Positions 1 to 7,690 are shown, counted from the first letter of the stretch. The stretch is 9,268 bases of DNA from an uncultured Acetatifactor sp. (GCA_910585665.1 CAJUFI010000096.1:1-9268); one strand, 5' to 3'. Numbers and translations: made by a program. The notes: a model not told the origin generated them from the sequence alone.

Positions 1-47
1 CAACGAAAACGGCTATAAACTCGCATCAGTTATTTGTAGACAATTCC
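1..47 (-). repeat. 100-bp MITE-like element, copy 1 (partial, cut by window start)
   Basis: Bases 1-47 are the exact reverse complement of bases 1-47 of the complete copy at 7691-7790 (47 of 47 identical). The terminal inverted repeat end GACAATTCC lies at 39-47. It is followed by TTA at 48-50, the same 3-bp flank (TAA in the opposite orientation) seen beside the other copies. The remaining 53 bases would lie left of the window. The element replaces the natural 3' end of the minus-strand carbohydrate-binding gene and supplies its stop codon (13-15). No coding function is evident. Confidence 0.9.
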
Positions 48-261
48 TTACGATAGCCAATCCTATCAGCATGGTCAACATGGAGATGCCAATCAGGGCG
101 AAGGCGTCGGAGGAACTATCGGATGACATATCGTTCCCGGAATAGGTCTGGTTTCCGTTCTGCTGCGGGAAATGTCCCCCGCCCCTCTGGGTCTGCTCTG
201 CACCCGCTCCAGGTGCCCGCTCACCGTCTGCGCCTCTTTCCTGTCTGTTCCACTGGTTTTC

Positions 262-357
262 GCCGTTGGAAGCATCTGTACCGTCAGAAGGTTCCGCGCC
301 GTTGGCAGCATGTGTACTGTCGGAAGGCTCCGCGCCGCTGGGAGCATCTGTGCCGTT
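262..357 (-). repeat. Tandem repeat coding for NG-TDA-(S/A)-GAEPSD units
   Basis: Three degenerate copies of a unit of about 11-13 codons, read on the minus strand as SNGTDAPSGAEPSD, STHAANGAEPSD and GTDASNG. They are part of the low-complexity, presumably extended wall-spanning segment between the beta-helix domain and the C-terminal membrane helix of the decayed carbohydrate-binding protein. This is a coding repeat, not a separate genetic element. Confidence 0.6.
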
Positions 358-441
358 GGAACGCTCCGCATCGCCGGAAGTGTCTGAATCCTCTGAAAAA
401 GGCTTTCTGCCCTGCCCATTGGCAAAACCATTGCCGCCCGC

Positions 442-693
442 TTGTGGCATGTCACCAGGCATATCATCTGGCAAATCGCTTGGTATGCCATCCGACAAAT
501 CGCTCGGCATGCCGCCGGGCATGTCCTCAGGCAAATCACCAGGCATATCCTCTGGCAAATCGCTCGTCATGCCGCCGGGCATATCCTCCGGCAAATCGCT
601 CGGCATGCCGCCAGGCATATCCTCCGGCAAATCGCTCGTCATGCCTCCGGGCATATCCTCCGGCAAATCGCCAGGCATACCATCCGGCATCTC
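442..693 (-). repeat. 36-nt coding tandem repeat (PSDLPEDMPGGM units)
   Basis: About seven degenerate units of 8 to 12 codons in the second frame of the decayed surface protein, for example PGDLPEDMPGGM, TSDLPEDMPGGM, PSDLPEDMPGGM, then shorter PGDLPEDM-type units. The DNA shows the same near-identical 36-nt and 24-nt blocks. Repeats rich in Met, Pro, Gly and Asp are, from memory, common in the tails of such proteins in Lachnospiraceae. Unit number is likely to vary by slippage. Confidence 0.8.
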
Positions 694-752
694 GCCCGGA
701 CGCTCATTCCGCCCGCCAAAAGACTGGCTGTCGCTGTCTCCCTGTCCGTCCG

Positions 753-758
753 CCCCCC
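753..758 (-). other. Homopolymeric G6 tract at the frameshift of the surface-protein gene
   Basis: The minus strand reads GACCCGGGGGGCGGACGG. With six G, the beta-helix frame runs out after about 20 further codons (stop near 704). With five G, the frame would pass directly into the Met/Pro/Asp repeat tail (DPGADGQGDSDSQSFGGR). The tract is therefore the probable site of a one-base insertion. It could be decay, a phase-variation switch or a sequencing error. Confidence 0.6.
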
Positions 759-1717
759 GGGTCATATCCCCGTCCGCCTTTCATGCCGCCGCCGAACATG
801 CCCGCCGGCCGGAAGCCGGAGGAGGAGACGTTGTCGATCGTGACCTGTTCCTGCACATCGCCGATTTCAATCGTACAGACATCGCCCGTCTTCATATCGG
901 GAGCGCTGATGACCACGGAAGAAAAGCTGCAGGGAACCTCCCAGGAGAGGAGCTCCGCCCCAAGGGCATCCTTCAGGCTGACCCTGGTGTCTGCCGCTGC
1001 AGAGGCGCTGTACATCAGAAAGCCCTGGGGGGACTCTTCATGGAACCCTTCCGCCATGGCGCTGCCGCCGCAGGCGATGACAGATCCGCCGCTGACGATG
1101 CATTCCCCGCCGTTCTCGCTTCCGTAATCAATGGCGCTGTTCCCGCCGCTGTCCGTGACGCTGATGAAGACGGTGCCTCCTTCAATATAGATGCTGCCAT
1201 TGGAATCCAATCCGTCCGCATCTCTGCCGGTGGGATTTATGATTGTGATATCCCCGTCCATGATGCGGATGACAGAGCCCGCGCCGCTGCCGTTGGCATT
1301 GATTCCGTCGTCCGTGGGCCGGATGTCAATGGTTCCTCCGGCAATGGTGATATCGATGGCCTCCAGCCCTTCGTAACAGGCCGGGATTGAAATCTCACCG
1401 GATTCCACATACAGGAACGCCGTCTCGTCATCATTGGAAACGGTGATTCCGTCATCTCCGGCGGTGATGGAGAGGGCGGCATCGCGGATGCGCACGCTGT
1501 CATGGGCATGGATGCCGTCCTGTACCGCGTTTATGGTGAGGTGGCCGCCGGTGATTGCCAGGTTGTCGTTGCAGACGATTCCGTGCTGATACACCGCGCT
1601 CACTGCAAGGGAGCCGGTCCCGTTGATTGTCAGGTCGTCCCGGGAATAGATGGTTCCGTCTACGCCGGAGACAGCAGTCTCCGCGCTGTACTGCCCGCTG
1701 GATTCCTTTCCGGCCAT

Positions 1718-2035
1718 GGGGCATCCCCCGGGCAGATACTGTTCTGACAGCTGCTGCGGACAGTTCCCGGCCGGAGGTTCTGCCCTGGGGAAGCGGCAGT
1801 ACAGGCCGAAGGGGCTGTGGAAGCAACTATGCTCAGTTTACAGCAAGAACGTGGACGAAAGGTGAAAAAAATGTGAAAATTTTATGATAAATGGACACAG
1901 GGACAGACGACTCTGCTCCGCCGGGAAGGGAAAAGAGAAAAGGGAAAAGGGACTTGATTTTATTGCTGGCCTGTTTTAAAATAAATGATATAATGACATA
2001 AAATTCCCTAAAACGGTTACAAGGAGGCAGGCTGT
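1718..2035. other. Intergenic region between the decayed gene and the signalling operon
   Basis: About 320 bases without a convincing gene. The left part (1718-1837) is open in the frame of the decayed minus-strand gene but has no ATG and no family-like sequence. The middle is AT-rich (about 1862-1890), with an almost pure purine tract of GGGAAAAG-type repeats at 1922-1952. The right part holds the operon promoter and ribosome binding site. No RNA gene or riboswitch fold was recognised. Confidence 0.5.
1986..1994 (+). promoter_or_regulatory. Extended -10 promoter of the signalling operon
   Basis: TGATATAAT gives a perfect TATAAT -10 box (1989-1994) with a TG extension. It lies 41 bases upstream of the receiver-gene start, placing the transcript start near 2001. 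A -35 box is weak: TTGCTG at 1963-1968 would leave a long 20-base spacer, as expected for an extended -10 promoter. It probably drives all three downstream genes, which are overlapping or 25 bases apart. Confidence 0.7.
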
Positions 2036-2395
2036 ATGCAGAAGTGTATTTTAGTAGTGGATGATGACGTGATGAACTTGAAGCGGACGAAGCTGATTCT
2101 GGAAAAGCATTATGATTTGATCCTGGCAAAGTCAGGGGAGGAAGCTCTTGATAAATTGAAAGGGGAAAGCATCGACTTAGTCCTTTTGGACATTGCCATG
2201 CCCGGCATGAACGGCATTGAGACTTTCAAGCATATGAAGGAAGACGGAGTGGAGGTGCCCGTGATTTTCCTGACGGCATCGGGGGATGAGGACGACGTGG
2301 TGGCGGCGATCAGCCTGGGAGCCGTCAATTACCTGAAGAAGCCCTTTCTGCCCAAGGACCTTCTGGAGCGCATCGCAAAGGAGTTTGAGAAGTAA
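2036..2395 (+). CDS. Stand-alone CheY-like receiver (single-domain response regulator)
   Basis: A 119-residue protein that is only a receiver domain, with no output domain. All key residues are present: acidic Mg2+ pocket D9-D10-D11 (LVVDDD), phospho-acceptor D52 in LVLLDIAMPGMNG, switch T80 in VIFLTASG, and K102 in the KKPF motif. It should accept phosphate from an HPt domain or kinase and act by protein contact, like Spo0F or CheY. The start is set by AAGGAGG at 2021-2027, nine bases before the ATG. It is the first gene of the operon: its TAA stop overlaps the ATG of the next gene by one base, so translation of the two is probably coupled. The obvious partners are the two hybrid kinases downstream. 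Its target is unknown; no DNA-binding partner lies in the window. Confidence 0.93.
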   Translation: MQKCILVVDDDVMNLKRTKLILEKHYDLILAKSGEEALDKLKGESIDLVLLDIAMPGMNGIETFKHMKEDGVEVPVIFLTASGDEDDVVAAISLGAVNYLKKPFLPKDLLERIAKEFEK

Positions 2396-4956
2396 TGAAG
2401 ACGGAAGCACAGATAAGTATGCACCTGCTCATGGCCGGCACGCTCAGTATATTGGGCGTGCTGTTGAGCGTCATCACATTGCTGCGGCCATGGGAACTGT
2501 GGATGATTCCTCTGATCATCATCGGCTGCCTTGTGGTATGGTGGCTCCATATCGGAAGAATCGGATCGGAGCTATTGTATGAAAATATATGCACGGGTTT
2601 GCTGCTGATTGATTTTTTCTATTTTGGCGTGCATGAGTCCAGCCTTTATGACATTCCGCTGGTGGCCTGCACCGCGCTTTTGCTTTTTTCCCTGTTGGAC
2701 AGAAAGCAGCTGCTGTATCTGGCTGCTATTCTGTATGTGCTGCTGCTTTTGTACCATTTCCTGGTCCTGGATACGGTCAATGCGGGAATGGGAGAGGTGA
2801 ATCTGCTCCGCCTGGTGCTGGGGGTGGCGGCAGTGATGGGCTCCCTGACGGTGGCAAGGTACCGGATCAACCGTAGGATTGGGGAAAGGGAAAAATATGA
2901 AAGCATGCAGAAACAGCTTGCCGTCGCCGTGCGGCAGAATGCGGAGTTCCTGTCCAATGTGTCCCATGAGCTGCGGACGCCTGTCAACATGGTCATCGGA
3001 ATCAGCGAAGTGGCATTGGGCAAGGAGCTGACCCCTGAGATCCGGGAGGACATACATTCCATCAAACTGGCAGGCAAACGCCTTTCCGGCCAGATCAACA
3101 ACATCCTCGACTACACAGAAAGCGTAGAAGGCACTTTGGCCGCGGTAAAGGAACCTTACATGATCACTTCCGTGATAAATGATGTGATCACCATGACTGC
3201 CCTGCAGAACGGGGGCAACAAGCTGGAACTGGTGTTCGATATGAATCCCAGGATTCCCGCGGTTCTGATCGGCGACGCGGAGAAGATTACCCATATCCTC
3301 CGGATTTTTCTGGATAATTCCCAGAAATTTACGGAGGAAGGCGGCGTCTGCCTCTGCGTCGGATTCCGGCGGGAAAGCTATGGAATCAACCTGATCATTG
3401 ATATCTATGATACGGGCATAGGCATGACTTCCGCTCAGCTTGGGCAGATTGTGGACGATTTCTATCAGGCGGATTCCGGGAGCCAGCGCTATGTGGGCGG
3501 GCTGGGGCTTGGGATTCCCATTGCCAGAGGACTGCTCCATTCCATGGGAGGCTTCGTCCATTTTGAAAGCAAGGAGCAGCAGGGGCTCAAGGTACATATG
3601 GCCATCCCCCAGGGCGTGGAGGATGAGACGCCCAGCATCATAGCGCCCAATGCTTCCAAGATGTGCATAGCCTGCTACTTCCGGCCCGAGAAATACAGCC
3701 GTGATGAGGTGAGGGGATATTATGACAATATGATTCTCCATCTGGTGGAAGGCCTGGGGGTGGAGGGCTATCAGGCGCACAATTTCGAAGGGTTGCTGAA
3801 GCTGCAGCGCGAGCACCGGTTGACCCATATTTTCATCGCGCAGGCGGAATATATGAGGAATGTGCCTTACTACGAGGAGCTGGCGGAGTCGGTCCAGGTG
3901 GCGGTGATCGCGGATAAGGATTTTGTCCTGGATGCGGACAGCCGTCTCCTGGTGCTGCGCAAGCCCTTTTTCGCCCTTTCCATCGTGAACCTGTTGAGCG
4001 GCCGGGAGCGGGACAACAAATTCGAGGACGCCCAGGCCGCGGGCCGCAGGCCTTTTACCTGTCCGGGAGTCCGGGCGCTGGCGGTGGACGACGAAGAGAT
4101 GAATCTGCTGGTGGCCAAAGGCGTCCTGGGCAGCTACGGAATGCAAGTGGATACTTGCAGCAACGGAAAGGCGGCCGTTGAGCGCTGTTCTCAGACCGCT
4201 TATGACATCGTCTTTCTGGACCATATGATGCCGGGCTTCGACGGCGTGGAGACGCTGCGGCGCATCCGGGAGGTCAACAACGGTGCCTACAAGGATCTGC
4301 CGGTGGTGGCCCTGACGGCGAATACCTTGAGCGGCGCCAGGGAGATGTTCCGGAACGAGGGATTTTCGGAATTTATCCCGAAACCCATTGAGCGCCTTGT
4401 GCTGGAGCGGGTTCTGCGCAGGGTTCTGCCGGAGAACTGCATTCAGTATGATATGAATCCCAGGGCTTCGGAGGAGCCGCCCCAGGGAGCCGCACCGGGC
4501 GGAAAAGGGCAGACGGAGGAGAAGAGGACGGAATCCGCCGCGCCGCTGCCGGAGGAGCAGCCCAGAGAGGAGACCGCGGCGGAGGGAACGGAGCCTGCCC
4601 ATGCCTACGGTTCCCTGGTGAGGGCCGGCATCAATGTGAGCCTGGGCCTGGATTACTGCAGCGGCGAGGAAGAGTTCTACCGGGAAATGCTGCAGATGTT
4701 CCATGATCAGGCCCAGGAGAAGCGGGATGAGATTGTCTCCCTTTACGAGGGAGCCAACTGGAAGGATTATGCCATCAAAGTACACGCCCTGAAGAGCACT
4801 TCTCTGACCATCGGCGCGGAGGAGCTCTCCGGCCGGGCAAAGGAGCTGGAGCGGGCCGGCAAGGAAGGGAACACGGAATATATCCGGGAAAACCATCCTC
4901 TGCTGTTGGAGATGTACGGACAGGTCTGTGAGAGCATCGAAAAATATTTATCCTGA
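2395..4956 (+). CDS. Hybrid sensor histidine kinase with pseudo-receiver, receiver and HPt domains
   Basis: An 853-residue membrane kinase. In order: about six membrane helices (residues 10-153); HisKA with phospho-accepting H191 in NVSHELRTP; HATPase_c with N box FLDNSQKF (N308), G1 box DTGIGM (339-344) and G2 box GGLGLGI (368-374); a degenerate receiver-like domain (about 420-536) without the acceptor Asp; a true receiver (about 559-675) with D565-D566, acceptor D609 (FLDHMMPGFDG), T641 and K663; a Pro/Glu/Ala linker (about 688-737); and a C-terminal HPt domain with H797 in KVHALKSTS. This is a complete tripartite phosphorelay kinase (His-Asp-His). It has no recognisable extracellular sensor domain, so any signal is probably sensed in or near the membrane. 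The ATG overlaps the receiver-gene stop, with AAGGAG at 2378-2383 serving it. The upstream free receiver is the natural final Asp acceptor. The next gene starts 25 bases downstream. Family assignment is secure; signal and target are unknown. Confidence 0.95.
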   Translation: MKTEAQISMHLLMAGTLSILGVLLSVITLLRPWELWMIPLIIIGCLVVWWLHIGRIGSELLYENICTGLLLIDFFYFGVHESSLYDIPLVACTALLLFSLLDRKQLLYLAAILYVLLLLYHFLVLDTVNAGMGEVNLLRLVLGVAAVMGSLTVARYRINRRIGEREKYESMQKQLAVAVRQNAEFLSNVSHELRTPVNMVIGISEVALGKELTPEIREDIHSIKLAGKRLSGQINNILDYTESVEGTLAAVKEPYMITSVINDVITMTALQNGGNKLELVFDMNPRIPAVLIGDAEKITHILRIFLDNSQKFTEEGGVCLCVGFRRESYGINLIIDIYDTGIGMTSAQLGQIVDDFYQADSGSQRYVGGLGLGIPIARGLLHSMGGFVHFESKEQQGLKVHMAIPQGVEDETPSIIAPNASKMCIACYFRPEKYSRDEVRGYYDNMILHLVEGLGVEGYQAHNFEGLLKLQREHRLTHIFIAQAEYMRNVPYYEELAESVQVAVIADKDFVLDADSRLLVLRKPFFALSIVNLLSGRERDNKFEDAQAAGRRPFTCPGVRALAVDDEEMNLLVAKGVLGSYGMQVDTCSNGKAAVERCSQTAYDIVFLDHMMPGFDGVETLRRIREVNNGAYKDLPVVALTANTLSGAREMFRNEGFSEFIPKPIERLVLERVLRRVLPENCIQYDMNPRASEEPPQGAAPGGKGQTEEKRTESAAPLPEEQPREETAAEGTEPAHAYGSLVRAGINVSLGLDYCSGEEEFYREMLQMFHDQAQEKRDEIVSLYEGANWKDYAIKVHALKSTSLTIGAEELSGRAKELERAGKEGNTEYIRENHPLLLEMYGQVCESIEKYLS

Positions 4957-4963
4957 TTGGAAT

Positions 4964-4979
4964 GCCCGCTGAAGCGGGC
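4964..4979 (+). promoter_or_regulatory. Short GC hairpin in front of the second kinase gene
   Basis: GCCCGC-TGAA-GCGGGC, a perfect 6-bp GC stem with a 4-base loop, fills most of the 25-base gap between the two kinase genes. It ends three bases before the ATG at 4982 and 14 bases before the alternative GTG at 4994. There is no T-tract, so it is not a typical terminator. It may tune translation or processing at this junction, since no standard ribosome site is visible here. Confidence 0.45.
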
Positions 4980-4981
4980 GA

Positions 4982-7690
4982 ATGGGGGTTGACGTGATTA
5001 AGAAATGGCGTGACATCATATTTGACCATAAAATCAGCTTGAGAGAACGGATGTTCCGTCTGGTTACGTGCATCAGCATGATCGCTTTGATTTTCATATT
5101 GATCCTGGGCAGATTTACGGCGAATATGTTCATCATGGCCGGGAGCATCGCCTATATGTACCTGGTCATGAGGATCAGCATCCGAAAGGAATGCATCAAC
5201 ACGGGGGCCACAGCCATTGTGGTGCTGCTGCTCTTGCTGTTTCCGGTGGTGTTTTTTGCCGGAGGAGGAATCTACGGCGGGGTGCCGGAGTGGTTCGTGC
5301 TCTGCTTTATTTATATCAGCATTACGTTGAAAGGGAAACGGATGGCCGTGTTCTTCCTACTGTGCACCGTCGAGACGCTGGTGTGCTATTATGTGGCGTT
5401 CCATTACCCGGAGTTCGTGCTGCCCAATACCACGGGCCAGGCCTATTTCGACTCCGCCCGTTCCGTGATTCTGGCGGGAGCTCTGACCAGCGTGCTTCTG
5501 CTGTTCCAGAATCATCTTTACGAAGAAGAGAACCAGGTCACCATACAGCAGAAGAAGGAGATCGAGGAGCTCAATGAGACGGAGAACCATTTTTTCTCCA
5601 GCATGAGCCATGAAATCCGCACGCCCATCAATACCATCATCGGGCTGAACGAAATGATCCTGCGGGGGGACATTTCCGATGACATTGCCGAGAATGCCAG
5701 GAATATCCAGGGGGCCAGCAAGATGCTGCTGACGCTGATCAACGACATCCTGGATCTGTCCAAAATCAAATCCGGCAAGATGGAGATCGTGAATGTGTCC
5801 TATGAGACTGGGGAGCTTTTTTCCGAAATCGTGAACATGATATGGATCAAGGCCAGGGAAAAGGGGCTGGAATTCCGGCTGCATGTGGATCCGTCCATAC
5901 CCAGCATGCTCTGCGGCGATGAGGTGCGCATCAAACAGGTGCTGATCAATCTGCTGAACAACGCGGTGAAATATACGAAAGAAGGCTCCGTCACCCTTTC
6001 CGTCCGCTGTGAGCGGCTGGGGCTGAACAGAGTGAGGGTCTGGTATTCCGTGGAGGATACGGGTCAGGGGGTGAAGAAGGAGAACATTCCGTATATTTTT
6101 GACGCTTTCAAGAGGGTGGATGAAAAGAAGAACCGCCATATAGAGGGCACGGGCCTGGGATTGAGCATCGTCCGCCAGCTGGTGGAGCTGATGGGAGGGA
6201 AGATCAGCGTCAACAGCGTCTATATGAACGGCTCAACCTTCCTTGTGATGCTGGAACAGGACATCATCAGCGAGAAAGAGCTGGGAGCCTTCACTCTGGC
6301 CTCCCGGACGAAGGTCCGGGAGGGAGAGCAGTACAAGCACAGCTTCGAGGCGCCGGACGCGCACTTGCTTGTGGTGGATGACAACGAGATGAACCTGATG
6401 GTGGTGAGCAAGCTGCTTTCGGATACGAAGATTCAGATCGATACCGCGTCAAGCGGCAATGAATGCCTGCGGCTGACCCAGTACCAGCACTACGACTGTA
6501 TCCTGATGGACCACCTGATGCCGGAGATGGACGGGATTGAGTGCCTTCATGCGATCCATTCCCAGCCCGGCGGGCTGTGCCAGACTGTGCCGGTGATCGC
6601 CCTGACGGCCAACGCGGGAAGCGACAACCAGCAGCTTTATCGGAAGGAGGGCTTCAGCGGCTATCTGGCGAAGCCGATCAGCGGCGCTTTGCTGGAAGCG
6701 GCCGTGATGAGCATTCTGCCCAGGGAACTGGTGCAGCTCAGCGAGGAGGCCAGCCAGTCCGAGATTGGCAAGGACGTCCTGATATTTGAACAGGCCAAAA
6801 GGATATCCCTGATGGTCACCACGGACAGTGTGTGCGACCTGCCGGACTCTCTGAAAAAAGAATTCGGCATATACGTATGTCCGTATTACATCTGTACGGA
6901 ACAGGGGCGCTTCCTGGATAATTCGGAACTGCTGGCGGATGAGATGCTGGCCCATATGGCGGAAGGGGGGCAGGGATTCTCTCAGCCTCCTGATGTGGAG
7001 GATTACGAAAGATTTTTTGCCCAGAGACTGACGGAAGCCCAGAACGTGATCCATATCACCATGGCAAAGCATGTGAGCGACGGCTATCACAATGCGGTGG
7101 AGGCCGCCAAGTCTTTCGAGAACGTCACGGTGGTGGATTCGGGGCATCTCTCCAGCAGCATGGGGCTTTCGGTGCTGTATGCCGCCTACATGGCGGAGAA
7201 CCATGCCTCAAGGGAAGAGGTGGTAGGGACGGTGAAAAGGCTGAGACGGTATATCTCCTCTGCGTTCATCATTGACAATACCAATGCCATGTGCCGTGCC
7301 GGACAGATTTCCAGAAATGTACAGATTCTCTGCGACGCGCTGCTGCTGCATCCTGTCATTGTGCTGCGCAAGAGCCGGATGACGGTGGGAAGCATGGAAC
7401 TGGGAAGCTTCCATCATGTGATAAAAGGCTATGTCCGGAAGGCCCTGAAGAATGCAAGGAATATCGACAGACGAATCCTGTTCATAACCTATGCCGGGAT
7501 GGACGAGAAGAGCCTGGAGTATATCCAGGAACTGGTGCGCCAGTATTGCCCCTTCGAGAGGGTCTATCTGCAGAAGGCCTCCTCCGCCATCGCCAGCAAC
7601 TGCGGTCCGGGTTCTTTCGGCCTGCTGTTCATGAAGAAAAACGAAGCGTCGATTTCGCTCTCCGAGATGTCCAGGGGAGACGGGCGGTAA
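4982..7690 (+). CDS. Hybrid sensor histidine kinase-receiver fused to a DegV (FakB-like) domain
   Basis: A 902-residue protein. In order: about six membrane helices (residues 26-176); a short coiled coil (about 180-205); HisKA with H210 in MSHEIRTP; HATPase_c with N box NLLNNAVKYT (323-332), G1 box DTGQG (359-363) and G2 box GTGLGLS (389-395); a receiver (about 460-575) with D466-D467, acceptor D510 (LMDHLMPEMDG), T542 and K564; then a full DegV domain (about 606-886) with the opening TTDSVCDLP, SQPP (667-670), VVDSGH and the closing NCGPGSFGLLF (873-883). DegV proteins bind fatty acids; FakB subunits present them to the kinase FakA. In the DegV part several expected ligand residues differ (see findings). 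There is no HPt of its own, so phosphate could pass to the HPt of the preceding kinase. The start is uncertain: GTG at 4994 behind GGGGG is a good alternative to ATG 4982. The stop TAA (7688-7690) is also the apparent target duplication of the element behind it. Confidence 0.93.
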   Translation: MGVDVIKKWRDIIFDHKISLRERMFRLVTCISMIALIFILILGRFTANMFIMAGSIAYMYLVMRISIRKECINTGATAIVVLLLLLFPVVFFAGGGIYGGVPEWFVLCFIYISITLKGKRMAVFFLLCTVETLVCYYVAFHYPEFVLPNTTGQAYFDSARSVILAGALTSVLLLFQNHLYEEENQVTIQQKKEIEELNETENHFFSSMSHEIRTPINTIIGLNEMILRGDISDDIAENARNIQGASKMLLTLINDILDLSKIKSGKMEIVNVSYETGELFSEIVNMIWIKAREKGLEFRLHVDPSIPSMLCGDEVRIKQVLINLLNNAVKYTKEGSVTLSVRCERLGLNRVRVWYSVEDTGQGVKKENIPYIFDAFKRVDEKKNRHIEGTGLGLSIVRQLVELMGGKISVNSVYMNGSTFLVMLEQDIISEKELGAFTLASRTKVREGEQYKHSFEAPDAHLLVVDDNEMNLMVVSKLLSDTKIQIDTASSGNECLRLTQYQHYDCILMDHLMPEMDGIECLHAIHSQPGGLCQTVPVIALTANAGSDNQQLYRKEGFSGYLAKPISGALLEAAVMSILPRELVQLSEEASQSEIGKDVLIFEQAKRISLMVTTDSVCDLPDSLKKEFGIYVCPYYICTEQGRFLDNSELLADEMLAHMAEGGQGFSQPPDVEDYERFFAQRLTEAQNVIHITMAKHVSDGYHNAVEAAKSFENVTVVDSGHLSSSMGLSVLYAAYMAENHASREEVVGTVKRLRRYISSAFIIDNTNAMCRAGQISRNVQILCDALLLHPVIVLRKSRMTVGSMELGSFHHVIKGYVRKALKNARNIDRRILFITYAGMDEKSLEYIQELVRQYCPFERVYLQKASSAIASNCGPGSFGLLFMKKNEASISLSEMSRGDGR

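Larger units (their letters stand above)
13..1717 (-). pseudogene. Decayed carbohydrate-binding (Cthe_2159-like) beta-helix surface protein
   Basis: Remnant of a secreted or membrane-anchored protein of the carbohydrate-binding domain family Cthe_2159 (Pfam PF14262), whose members are right-handed beta-helices that bind plant polysaccharides. The N-terminal part (1717 down to about 760) has regularly spaced helix turns: DGTIYSRDDLTING, DGIHAHDSVRI, DGITVSNDD, DGINANGSG, DGLDSNGSIYIEGG. After a run of six G at 753-758 the frame shifts; the second frame (765-13) carries the low-complexity tail, the Met/Pro/Asp repeats, an NG-TDA-EPSD repeat and a C-terminal hydrophobic helix (about 49-108). Three lesions are visible. 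No signal peptide or first helix turns lie upstream of 1717: the frame stays open to a stop at 1838-1840 but has no ATG and no family-like sequence. The frame is broken at 753-758. The C-terminus ends in element-encoded residues RNCLQITDASL. An alternative is a short phase-variable gene, but the missing N-terminus argues for decay. Confidence 0.75.

Noticed and set aside
442..693. Regularly spaced repeats resembling a CRISPR array
   Set aside because: Units are degenerate, contiguous, a multiple of three in length and translate to protein repeats; there are no unique spacers.
266..1390. Long + strand open frames (up to 374 codons) across the carbohydrate-binding remnant
   Set aside because: They are antisense readings of the repeat region. 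The minus strand gives beta-helix turns, repeats and a membrane helix; the + strand gives only shadow repeats.
1740..1880. Possible signal peptide in another minus-strand frame (SIVASTAPSACTAAS)
   Set aside because: No start codon, preceded by a stop, no basic N-terminus with a long hydrophobic core, and it would need a further frameshift to join the beta-helix.
1922..1952. Purine tract as a triplex or regulatory element
   Set aside because: Only a low-complexity AG-rich stretch upstream of the promoter; nothing ties it to a function.
2572..4896. A 774-codon open frame on the minus strand opposite the first kinase
   Set aside because: Its protein has no recognisable domain and shows the His/Gln/Arg-rich composition of an antisense shadow. 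The + strand frame holds a complete set of kinase, receiver and HPt motifs.
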